Assembly (NCBI GenBank): GCA_964567785.1
Contig: CAZMOK010000017.1
Span: forward strand, 1-53,391
Length of the DNA: 53,391 nt
Direction of reading: 5' to 3'
Origin: CAZMOK01 sp964567785
GTDB taxonomy: Bacteria > Bacteroidota > Bacteroidia > Bacteroidales > JAGOPY01
Notes under the pieces: model-generated
Seen by the model: only the letters and a program-made list of their open reading frames with translations
The model's database searches: none
Told to the model about the DNA's origin: nothing
Position numbers and translations under genes: made by a program
Shown: positions 40,601-47,649 of the stretch, in pieces
How the letters are laid out: the number at the start of each line of letters is the position of its first letter
Position numbering within the stretch: the first letter of the stretch is position 1

Positions 40601-41286
40601 CAATCTGCCCCTGTAATTATCAGGATATCATTCTGCTCAGCATTCCTGGTCTGGCCATAGGAATAACTCTCCATTGAGGCGGGGTTGTCGGCTATTTTTT
40701 GAATACGCTCAATTGTATTCCTGTTGTTATTGAGCATGGCTGTTGAGGAGGTGCTGCGGGATGTTTCGGTGTATGATACCTTGAATGTGATGTTTTTTAT
40801 GGCCCTGGCCCTCTTTTCAGCCGGAAAAAAAGTAACCGGATAGATATTGAATGAGGCTATGGAATGGCCACCCAGGTAATGATTTGCGATTGTATTTGCA
40901 ATTTCCTCCGGGTAGGCGTTTTCAGAATCGTATACTGTTCTTAGGGGTGTAACCTGATAATCATCCGGGGCAGGCTCAGATATAGGAAATGGCCTGGAAG
41001 CAGGTATGACCTTTACTTTTTCCAGGTCAGCGTAATAGCTTACATCGGCAACAGTGACTCCCACGATCTCCTTTCCGGCTGGAAGCAGTATCCTGGCTGT
41101 CTTAACCGGCAGCAAAGGATGGCCTTCGGGGGCAAAGTTCTTGCACCCCGGCAGATAGAATTCGGTGTAATCACCTTTATCAACTGCCAGGGGTTCAGGG
41201 AAAGTATAGGTTTGTGTAAGGGTTTGTGACAGGGACAGCGAAACGGTTGATACTGCGATAACGCAGAGCAGCAGTGCTTTTTTCAT
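37630..41286 (-). CDS. T9SS-exported gingipain-like C25 protease with alpha/beta module (divergent)
   Basis: A 1218-residue protein from the ATG at 41286. An in-frame ATG at 41319 would put 11 residues before the signal peptide and falls inside a hairpin, so the internal start is chosen. Signal peptide about 1-21; propeptide (YPVTFFPAEKRARAI replaces the QYNPVT motif of the other five); catalytic domain about 215-600 with His454 (NHLGHSNTTY) and Cys490 (SQGCYNGSF), 36 residues apart. Then an Ig-like domain, CARDB-like domains (NNTKLDYGE and NNNGRIDPGE), the alpha/beta module (roughly the 200 residues before 1130) and a T9SS sorting domain (VIPNPVKD). The most divergent of the six C25 heads, without the long PKD-like stalk. 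Confidence 0.91.
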   Translation of the reverse strand: MKKALLLCVIAVSTVSLSLSQTLTQTYTFPEPLAVDKGDYTEFYLPGCKNFAPEGHPLLPVKTARILLPAGKEIVGVTVADVSYYADLEKVKVIPASRPFPISEPAPDDYQVTPLRTVYDSENAYPEEIANTIANHYLGGHSIASFNIYPVTFFPAEKRARAIKNITFKVSYTETSRSTSSTAMLNNNRNTIERIQKIADNPASMESYSYGQTRNAEQNDILIITGADWVDDLQDYADFKKERGYLVSFETTENIYTTYSGLDDQDKIRNCIIDYYQNQGTQYVILGGDADPYVIPDRIVPHRGLTAYDDINIPADMYYACLDGTWNDDGDNKWGEPGEDDLLAELSVGRLCFDSPAELQNMIDKLISYQDNPVAEDIEKALMLGENLDSQPTWGGDSKDEVADGSTTFGHDTEGVPEYFEVTRLYDRDINYNKHDIFDEFSDNGTHMLNHLGHSNTTYNMKMNTSDLTTGHFSNDGISRGFVIGYSQGCYNGSFDNRGTNPNSYGSDCFAEQITAIETAEVASIANSRYGWYSPGNTNGPSQFFDREFYDAIYGEEIYCIGFANGDSKEDNIGYITADQIGRWCAYELNLFGDPSMDIWTAVPEDIAVAVQPVIAFGDSNFRVFTDAPHARIGLVQNNELIGRGVADGEGFLDLQLFDPVNSADTLTLSIIAHNRNRFIQDITVIQDQPYIALNIVSFDDQAGNNNTKLDYGENITASVEMKNIGDQPASGVNVVLSTGNEFITITDDEESYGDFLPGETKEIAGAFSFTIDSLAPWHTALFNLTAVQADETDTSSFLGIIHAPELIFEGFVINDQGGNNNGRIDPGETTNLEITICNEGSSEAFDIHGLLETGCTYITINQSDLLFGNLGAGDEATNAFSVAASDDCPDGTVAKFNLLIEAAGGLSENDSLQTFVGQPPVVVLDLDQNRNSGPAIYDAVMENGVGAEYYTSWTNDIDDYQAVFVCLGIFWNNHTLSQEEGNDLTAYLNSGGNLYLEGGSTWWYDYQTSVHDMFGAEGAFGTLELNNINGIDGTLSENMGFEYTGDSLYWDKLLPVEPAFLILENDDPQQGVGVAHDAGTYRTIGASVEFGGLSDGSSPSTKKDLMMQYLDFFEVLNSTVGLPGEQPYLSNTTGLSVIPNPVKDVASISWFMGSAGNAAIRIFNVNGSIVETLWHGELPEGQHEINTSLGGKVSPGIYMLQLTTENSSATKKLVIFR

Positions 41287-41312
41287 TGAACGTAATGGTT
41301 TTTGATTATAAC

Positions 41313-41342
41313 AGGCCATCCGGCAATAATTGCGGATGGCCT
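41313..41342 (-). terminator. Hairpin downstream of the last C25 gene
   Basis: 10-bp stem (41313-41322 with 41333-41342) that can extend through a single-base bulge by four more pairs. It lies between the stop at 41391 and the next gene's start at 41286. No T-run follows on the - strand, so terminator function is uncertain. Confidence 0.45.
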
Positions 41343-41390
41343 AAAAACATTCTGGTTGCAATTGGGAGGGTAAATGTAGGTAAATTCTCC

Positions 41391-44300
41391 CTACCTCGCA
41401 ATCATCAGCTTCCCTGAAATGATTCCTTCGGTGGTGTTGAGCTGGTAAAAGTATACTCCTGCCGGGATCTCTTGTCCTGAGTCATCAGACCCGTTCCAGG
41501 TCAGGTTAAGGCTGCCTTTGTCCATCATGCCTTCATAAACTGTGGCGATCTTTTGCCCGCTCACGTTAAAGACTTCAAGAGAGACCTCGCTTTTAGCCTT
41601 AAGTTTTATTGAAAAATGAAGGTTGTCCCTGGCAGGATTCGGATAGACAGAAATACTTCCCGCTTCTGCAGTATATTGCTGATCTTCAATGCTGGTTAGA
41701 ATATCACCGAAAAAGTCTAGGTATTCTGTCATCAGCTGTTGCCTTGTTGAAGGGGGTTCTCCATCTACAAGACCGCCAAACTCAAAGGCCGAGCCGATGG
41801 TCTTATATGTGCCTTCGTCATAGGCAACTGTTGAGCCATAATCCACCTCTTCACTCCGGAAAATGAGGAATGCCGGTTCAATGGCTTCTACGTAATAATT
41901 GTTGTAAGGCTGGCTTGCATCGAATTCAAACATCATACCTTCGGTAAAAGTGCCTGACTGGCCCCGGAGGGTATCATATTCAAACCAGGTATCTTCAATA
42001 ACATCCATATTGAACATGGGGTGGAGAGCAGTCTGCGGGTCTTCATACCAGGTTGTGCGTCCCTCCATATAAAGTTTACCGCCATTATCCAGATAATCGA
42101 CAAGCCTGCCCGCTTCTGCATCAGTGAGCTGGTGATTTGAATAATGGATCCCCAGGCTCAGGAAAACAGATTTATAATCGTCGAAATTATCCGGGAAAGA
42201 AGTAGTGTACTGGGCTATCATGTCCATGTCGTCGAATGTTTCCATGATAACCGGGCCGGAATTATTGTTGGGGTCCATATCCACTACCAGGGCAGTGTAC
42301 TTACCAATTATTGAATTGAATGTGCTGTATCCTTCAATATTGTTTTCACCTGTGATCATGACTTCAAAGAGCGCTGAAAACCCTCCCGGGGTGTTCTCGG
42401 CAGCATAAACGGTGAATGTGTTTTCGGATGAGTCACCTGCCATCAGATCACCATATGACTGTGCTCCGCTCTGGATCTCAATGTATTCATCGTTACAAAC
42501 CAGTTCGGCCATAATGTCGAAAGCATCGGATGAGCCTAAGTTGCTGATGTTAACAACCACTTCTGCTGTTTCACCCGGGTCGATCCGGCCATTGTTGTTG
42601 CCGTCTTCGTCATTTATTGAAAAAGTGGCAAGATCCATAACAGGTGCATGGGCAGTCATGGTGAAGAAGCTGGTCCATGTTGTGTCACCATCAGTGGCAA
42701 CCACGTTGAAAAGGATCATTTCCTGGTCAGGAATGGTATCGGCAACAGTAAACATGAAACCATCGTTTACCATAAGCGTCTGGTTAGCCGGGATGTCACC
42801 GTAATTTTCGGTTGAGTCGGTTATTGTAATATACGGACTATCTGTCCTGAGTTTTACATCAACATCAATGGCATCCTCGTTTCCAATATTCCAGACCATA
42901 AGCGAAAGCATGGGTGATTCCGCATAATCTATCATTCCGTTATTGTTGCCGGAAGCATCGTTCAGGTCGTGTTCTTCATAAATAACATAAGGTTCATCCG
43001 GTGAGATCACCAGTACTTCATCGGTATACCTGAAATAATTTGTTTTTGTAACGACCAGGTCGACCATGGTACCAGGTACCTGCGGTTCGATAGCTATACT
43101 TACCGGCGCCCCTGTCCCGTCAGCCAATCCTATTATTTCGCCGTCAACCGACAATGCTATAAGGGATCCTGAGTCGGCCTGTACTGTATAGAAATTAGTT
43201 CCGCCGAGTATTGCCCCGTTATGGACTACCAAAAGGTCTTGCGGAACCTCAGAATACATTTTTGAGAAGCTGCCGCCGTGGTGGTGGAAGAGGTTGTAGG
43301 TAACTTCTTTGTTCCCTGTATTATAGGGCCAGTTCGACTGCTGCAGGAAATATTTTCCGGCAGAATTCGAGAAAGACGGCAAAAGGCCATTCTCTTCCGG
43401 CGTTGAACCATAGTCAGGCATGAAGTCGGGGAACATATTATCAAATGCACCCCATACGTAGGTATCGTTCACAAATGAGTATGAAACTTCTGAAGCTGCA
43501 ACCAGCCCAAGCGCCCCGCTGTTCTGTCCGCCTGATGTGTGGCGGTGGAACTTCTCTGTGAAGCACTCACTGCCCCAGTTGTATTTACCGGTAAGGCAGT
43601 TTACTGAATAAACAAATGTAAGTTCGGTATTCGTAAGACCGTTGATGTCGTTATTATTATAGTCGGGTTCTCCCCAGCCAAGTTCGTAGCCATGGTCCCT
43701 GTGCAGCAGGAGGAAAGATCCGTCGTTTATGGCATTGTTTATCATCGTGGCGTTACCACCGTCCCATCCGCCAAGTTCTCCGGGAGTAGCCGGGAGGTAT
43801 CCAAGGCCATTAGGGCCGAAATAGTTCAGTATGGTTCCTGTGTTGGGCGCTGTTGACCATGGGTCTGTGGCCGGGTTTCCTCCGTAAACCTCATTGATCC
43901 TTACAGGATTTTTGCCCTGTGCATTCTTGAAGTACCCCCCCACGGTTTCAATACAGATCTGGAACCAGCGCTCGGTCTGCCAACCAAGGGCAGTGATGGG
44001 CTTATCATAGAAATCAGGATCTGTGGGCGGATCGGTTTCATATTCGAGGATCTTTGTGACCATTGTTTCAAGTTGGGATGCATTTTGTGCCGTGATCCTG
44101 GAAAATACGAAGTCGGGCATATGATTCCCATTTACATCCGCGAAGATGTTGTCGGAGGCACAATAATTACTGTAGATGGGAGATATGATCCGGTTGCTTC
44201 CTGCACCGTAATCACCAAGAAGCAGAATGGCCGATGGGACGATGTCCCAGTTATTGTAAATGTCGTTCACATAGGTTTCGATAGCGGGAACTGTGTTGCC

Positions 44301-45140
44301 ACCAATTTCAGTGACTGTGACAACATTTGTGGAGATTCCCTGCATGTTCCTGAATTTAGCCAGTGTATCGGCCCAGAATATGAAATCAGGTTCATCAGGC
44401 ACTATGATAAGGTATTCACAGCCTGTATCCCTGTTAGCTTTATTTTGTGCAGAGTATTCCATTTCTTCAAGTGATGAAGCATTGAGGAACATGTCGTTGA
44501 AGAGTGGGTCCCAGTAACGGCTGCGCAGGCGGTCTTCACCGAACCGGCCGTTTCCGCCTTCAAAAACGACCTCCACTTCAATGTTCCTGTATACCCTGAG
44601 TTCTTTCGTTACAGGATTATATTGATAAGGATTTATACCGACCATGACAGCATCTACACCTCTTACCTCGGTAGGTTCAGAAACGAGGGCTTTTTCAGCA
44701 GGATACAAAGCATTGGTGCTCCATATTTCTTCGTCTTTCTGGTAATTCAGGGGGCCGTCGTAGGTAACGTAGGGGATCTCAGGGGCAACTGCAAGATCAA
44801 CGTCCTTCAATATTTCCACCTGATAGTTCACCACATTGACTTTAGCTGTTGCGCCTTCAGGTATTGCCAGCATACTGCCGATACCTGGCACATCGGGCGC
44901 GCCGGCGTTATTTGGTAGCATGTTGCCTTTGAGTTCTATGGCTTTGACATTTTCCCGGTTGATGGTAATATCTGCAAGTTTCCATTCAGAGATTGAGTGT
45001 GTAACGGTCACTTTTTGTTCATCAGATGATTTAAGCTCGAGGCCGGGTCTGCCCCATGTGTCGTTATAGGTAAATTGCTGTGAGTTCAGGAAAGAAATAC
45101 TAAGAAGAATGGAGAGTAGCGATAGTACGAGTCGTTTCAT
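41391..45140 (-). CDS. T9SS-exported gingipain-like C25 protease with alpha/beta module
   Basis: A 1249-residue protein. Signal peptide 1-20; propeptide (NNAGAPDVPGIGSM, about 77-90; NPYQYNPVTKEL, about 170-181); catalytic domain about 235-645 with His483 (HRDHGY) and Cys515 (SVNCLTGKY). The Ca-loop-like segment is degenerate (D335-V-N-G-N-H-M-P-D343). Then an Ig-like domain, two CARDB-like domains (NNNGMIDYAE and NNNGRIDPGE), the alpha/beta module (about 945-1150) and a FlgD-like T9SS sorting domain (about 1158-1249, VYPNPARDN, ending GKLMIAR). First gene of the - strand protease array. A TATCTTTA element about 40 bp upstream is a weak promoter candidate. Very close to the 1514-residue protein through the head. 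Confidence 0.93.
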   Translation of the reverse strand: MKRLVLSLLSILLSISFLNSQQFTYNDTWGRPGLELKSSDEQKVTVTHSISEWKLADITINRENVKAIELKGNMLPNNAGAPDVPGIGSMLAIPEGATAKVNVVNYQVEILKDVDLAVAPEIPYVTYDGPLNYQKDEEIWSTNALYPAEKALVSEPTEVRGVDAVMVGINPYQYNPVTKELRVYRNIEVEVVFEGGNGRFGEDRLRSRYWDPLFNDMFLNASSLEEMEYSAQNKANRDTGCEYLIIVPDEPDFIFWADTLAKFRNMQGISTNVVTVTEIGGNTVPAIETYVNDIYNNWDIVPSAILLLGDYGAGSNRIISPIYSNYCASDNIFADVNGNHMPDFVFSRITAQNASQLETMVTKILEYETDPPTDPDFYDKPITALGWQTERWFQICIETVGGYFKNAQGKNPVRINEVYGGNPATDPWSTAPNTGTILNYFGPNGLGYLPATPGELGGWDGGNATMINNAINDGSFLLLHRDHGYELGWGEPDYNNNDINGLTNTELTFVYSVNCLTGKYNWGSECFTEKFHRHTSGGQNSGALGLVAASEVSYSFVNDTYVWGAFDNMFPDFMPDYGSTPEENGLLPSFSNSAGKYFLQQSNWPYNTGNKEVTYNLFHHHGGSFSKMYSEVPQDLLVVHNGAILGGTNFYTVQADSGSLIALSVDGEIIGLADGTGAPVSIAIEPQVPGTMVDLVVTKTNYFRYTDEVLVISPDEPYVIYEEHDLNDASGNNNGMIDYAESPMLSLMVWNIGNEDAIDVDVKLRTDSPYITITDSTENYGDIPANQTLMVNDGFMFTVADTIPDQEMILFNVVATDGDTTWTSFFTMTAHAPVMDLATFSINDEDGNNNGRIDPGETAEVVVNISNLGSSDAFDIMAELVCNDEYIEIQSGAQSYGDLMAGDSSENTFTVYAAENTPGGFSALFEVMITGENNIEGYSTFNSIIGKYTALVVDMDPNNNSGPVIMETFDDMDMIAQYTTSFPDNFDDYKSVFLSLGIHYSNHQLTDAEAGRLVDYLDNGGKLYMEGRTTWYEDPQTALHPMFNMDVIEDTWFEYDTLRGQSGTFTEGMMFEFDASQPYNNYYVEAIEPAFLIFRSEEVDYGSTVAYDEGTYKTIGSAFEFGGLVDGEPPSTRQQLMTEYLDFFGDILTSIEDQQYTAEAGSISVYPNPARDNLHFSIKLKAKSEVSLEVFNVSGQKIATVYEGMMDKGSLNLTWNGSDDSGQEIPAGVYFYQLNTTEGIISGKLMIAR

Positions 45141-45229
45141 GCTGTCAATATTTTATTGATTTGTGATAAGTGGCCGTAAAGATACAGTTTTTTACATACT
45201 TAGGTCAAGCTGCCATGCTGCCATGACCC

Positions 45230-46306
45230 CTATTCGTATTCCTTCAGTTCTACCTCTCCCCTGAGCATCATGAGGCCGTTTTCGGCGAGGGCCTGCATTT
45301 CGTTCTCGCCCGGGTAGGTGAATACGGGAGCGATCCATTCAACTCTCTCGGTCATTTTTCCAACAAACCATTTGTCGTAGGCAACCCCGCCCGTAATCAG
45401 GATTGCATCCACCTTACCCTTCAGCACAGTGGCCATTTCACCAATGGTCTTGGATACCTGGTAGGCCATGGCTTCATAGACTGCGGCGGCTTTTTCATCG
45501 CCGCCATTTACCCGTTGCTCAACTTCATAGGCATCGTTAGTACCGAGATAAGCCGAAAGGCCTCCTTTGCCGATGAGCATCCTGGTAATTTCTTTCTCGG
45601 TGTATTCTCCACTGAAACAATCGCGTACAAGGTCGATCACAGGCACTGTACCTGCTCTTTCTGGTGAAAAGGGGCCTTCACCGCCAACGGCATGGTTCAC
45701 GTCGATCACATTGCCTCTTCGGTGTGCCCCTACACTGATGCCGCCGCCCAGGTGAGCCACTATCATATTGATTTCGTCGTACGATTTGCCAACTGCTGTA
45801 GCATGCTTTCGGGCTGTGGCTTTCTGGTTCAGCGCATGGAATATGGATTTCCGTTCCCAGTTGGGGTGTCCCGAAAACCTTGCAATATCTTCAAACTCGT
45901 CAACTACCACCGGATCGGTTATGATACTGATGGCATTGGGGAATTCGGATGACAGATCATCGGCTATCAGGCCGCCCAGGTTTGAGGCATGTTCCCCCAC
46001 AGGACTGTTGACCAGATCCCTCTTGATAGCGTCGTTTACCTTGTAAACACCAGACTTTATGGGTTTGACCAGGCCACCGCGACCGGCGATCAGCTTTACC
46101 TTTTCAGGATCGAAGTCCACTTTTTCGAGGTGCTCCATGATCACTTTCTTCCTGAACTCAAACTGGTCGGTGATCTTTTCGAACGGGGCAAGCTCTTCAT
46201 TGCTATGCTTTATGTTTTCTTCAAAAATGGAGGTCTTGTTTTTGAATACGGCGATCTTTGTAGATGTTGATCCGGGATTGATAGCGATGATGTAGATTTC
46301 GTCCAT
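45230..46306 (-). CDS. buk: Butyrate kinase
   Basis: A 358-residue member of the acetate/butyrate kinase (ASKHA) family, which makes ATP and butyrate from butyryl phosphate and ADP. Visible motifs: N10-PGSTSTK phosphate-binding loop; AHLGGGISVGAH; and the butyrate-kinase signature GGEGPFSPERAGTVP. At about 355 residues it is shorter than acetate kinase (about 400). It follows phosphate butyryltransferase on the same strand with an 86-bp gap filled by tandem repeats. Branched-chain acyl phosphates are also common substrates, so it may serve valine, leucine or isoleucine fermentation. Cytoplasmic. Confidence 0.94.
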   Translation of the reverse strand: MDEIYIIAINPGSTSTKIAVFKNKTSIFEENIKHSNEELAPFEKITDQFEFRKKVIMEHLEKVDFDPEKVKLIAGRGGLVKPIKSGVYKVNDAIKRDLVNSPVGEHASNLGGLIADDLSSEFPNAISIITDPVVVDEFEDIARFSGHPNWERKSIFHALNQKATARKHATAVGKSYDEINMIVAHLGGGISVGAHRRGNVIDVNHAVGGEGPFSPERAGTVPVIDLVRDCFSGEYTEKEITRMLIGKGGLSAYLGTNDAYEVEQRVNGGDEKAAAVYEAMAYQVSKTIGEMATVLKGKVDAILITGGVAYDKWFVGKMTERVEWIAPVFTYPGENEMQALAENGLMMLRGEVELKEYE

Positions 46307-46312
46307 AAAATG

Positions 46313-46391
46313 AGTGTTTGAGTGTCTTAGTGTTTGGGTCTTGGAATAACTCCTTTGTAAATCGTAAACCGTAAATTGTAAACTGTAAATT
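46313..46391. repeat. Drifting 8-bp and 7-bp tandem repeats between ptb and buk
   Basis: Four degenerate octamers of the AGTGTTTG type (46313-46344) are followed by five heptamers GTAAAYY (46357-46391: GTAAATC, GTAAACC, GTAAATT, GTAAACT, GTAAATT). The heptamers end two bases before the ptb stop codon. Part of this array recurs upstream of ptb at 47535-47568. Confidence 0.85.
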
Positions 46392-46392
46392 T

Positions 46393-47295
46393 CTAGTCTA
46401 CCGCGGCGGCGAGGACGATGCTGTCGAGCTTCGACTCTTCGCTGTCGGAGCGGGAGGTGAGCACGATGGGTGCGCTGGCGCCCACTATGTTTGCTGCTGT
46501 TTTTGCATTGGCAAAGAAAATGAAAGATTTGTACAGTACATTTCCGGCTTCAATGTCGGGCAACAGCAGGAGGTCGGCATCTCCGGCCACGTTGCTGACA
46601 ATGCCTTTATGCTTTGCGCTTTCGGCGCTGATGGCGTTGTCAAAGGCAAGCGGCCCGTCAATGATGCAGTTCTTGATCTGCCCGCGGTCGGCCATTTTCG
46701 AAAGCAGGGCTGCGTCCATGGTTGCGGGCATCATTTCGTTGACCAGTTCCACAGCTCCAAGCACAGCGACCTTTGGCTTTTCCACGCCGAGCTTGGTAAG
46801 GAATTCCACCGAGTTATTGATGATACCGACCTTGGTATTGAGATCCGGTGCGATGTTCATGGCCACATCGGTAAGGGCAAGTATCTTGTGGTGGTATGCC
46901 TCAATTTCGAAGAGTGCGATGTGTGAAACCACTTCATTCTTGCGAAGGCCCCACTCTTTGTTGAGAACACCTTTGAGAAGGACTGCCGTTCCTACCTGTC
47001 CTTTCATAAGAATATCTGCTTCACCGTAGTGGACCAGTTTCACCGACTTGGCAACTGCTTCGGTTATGTTGGGTTCGTTGATGATGTTGAACTTATTCAG
47101 GTCGATCTTACTGTTATCGGCAATTTCCTTGATCTTGTCGGCATCTCCCACCAGGATCGGTTCGATGTATTTCTTGTCGGTGGCAACACTGACAGCCTCC
47201 AGTGAGTGATCGTCCTGTGCAACTGCGAGCACCAATCGTTTCAACTGTTTCTTTTTCTTTACGATTTCGTGCAGGTCGGCGAATTTCTTTAACAT
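46393..47295 (-). CDS. ptb: Phosphate butyryltransferase
   Basis: A 300-residue enzyme of the phosphate acetyl/butyryltransferase family, exchanging CoA for phosphate on butyryl-CoA (or isobutyryl/isovaleryl-CoA) to give the acyl phosphate used by butyrate kinase. Recognisable features: DILMKGQVGTAVLLKGVL, LTDVAMNIAPDL, VAVLGAVELVNEMMPATMDA and the C-terminal ANIVGASAPIVLTSRSDS, the phosphotransacetylase signature region. Length is right for Ptb. It is the first gene of a ptb-buk operon, with a well-spaced promoter candidate 62 bp upstream. Together the pair gives substrate-level ATP from acyl-CoA. Cytoplasmic. Confidence 0.94.
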   Translation of the reverse strand: MLKKFADLHEIVKKKKQLKRLVLAVAQDDHSLEAVSVATDKKYIEPILVGDADKIKEIADNSKIDLNKFNIINEPNITEAVAKSVKLVHYGEADILMKGQVGTAVLLKGVLNKEWGLRKNEVVSHIALFEIEAYHHKILALTDVAMNIAPDLNTKVGIINNSVEFLTKLGVEKPKVAVLGAVELVNEMMPATMDAALLSKMADRGQIKNCIIDGPLAFDNAISAESAKHKGIVSNVAGDADLLLLPDIEAGNVLYKSFIFFANAKTAANIVGASAPIVLTSRSDSEESKLDSIVLAAAVD

Positions 47296-47356
47296 GGCGG
47301 AATTATTATTTGGTTGATATTGTTTTACTTAGATAAGTGTTAATAAAATAACAGTG

Positions 47357-47385
47357 CAAAAATAGTAAAAATCTGAAGCAGGCAA
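47357..47385 (-). promoter_or_regulatory. Promoter of the ptb-buk operon
   Basis: On the - strand: TTG (47385-47383), an 18-bp spacer, then TATTTTTG (47364-47357), an exact TAnnTTTG. It lies 62 bp upstream of the ptb ATG. One of the better-formed Bacteroidota promoters in the window. Confidence 0.6.
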
Positions 47386-47410
47386 GTTAAGGGATTTATT
47401 TCTTTAACAT

Positions 47411-47468
47411 TGTCCTTATTGTCTCAATTGTCTTTATTGTCTAGTGTTCAGGTGTTCAGGTGTTCAGG
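47411..47468. repeat. Drifting 8-9-bp tandem repeat
   Basis: Units change gradually from TTGTCTCAA / TTGTCTTTA to three perfect copies of TGTTCAGG at the right end. The gradual change along the array suggests expansion from one edge. Confidence 0.8.
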
Positions 47469-47534
47469 TTTTTGGGCCCTCCTCCACTTTGTTTCGGAGT
47501 ATAAATGTTTGGGTGTTTATGTTTTGTAATGGAT

Positions 47535-47568
47535 TCCTTTGTAAATTGTAAACCGTAAGATGTAAATT
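47535..47568. repeat. GTAAAYY heptamer array, second copy
   Basis: Four heptamers (GTAAATT, GTAAACC, GTAAGAT, GTAAATT) preceded by TCCTTT. The first 24 bp (47535-47558) match 46351-46374 with one mismatch, so the two copies flank ptb in direct orientation. Confidence 0.85.
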
Positions 47569-47649
47569 ATTTGTATTCGGATTTTCGCGGATTAACTCAG
47601 AACTTACTGCCAACTGCCTGCTTTCTTCCCCTACTCCTGAACTTTACGC

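Larger units (their letters stand above)
47296..47649. other. Intergenic region without a gene
   Basis: 354 bp between the ptb start and the M64 stop. It holds the ptb promoter, an 8-9-bp drifting array (47411-47468), a GTAAAYY heptamer array (47535-47568) and two copies of ACTGCCW (47606-47619). No ORF or RNA gene was recognised. Confidence 0.8.

Noticed and set aside
4358..45140. Single giant operon for the protease array
   Set aside because: At least five hairpin terminators and several -7 boxes lie between the genes.
45230..46306. Acetate kinase
   Set aside because: Length, the GGEGPFSPERAGTVP region and pairing with ptb fit butyrate kinase.
46418..47029. 203-codon open frame antisense to ptb
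   Set aside because: A by-product of the codon use of ptb; low-complexity Ser/Ala-rich translation with no recognisable domain.
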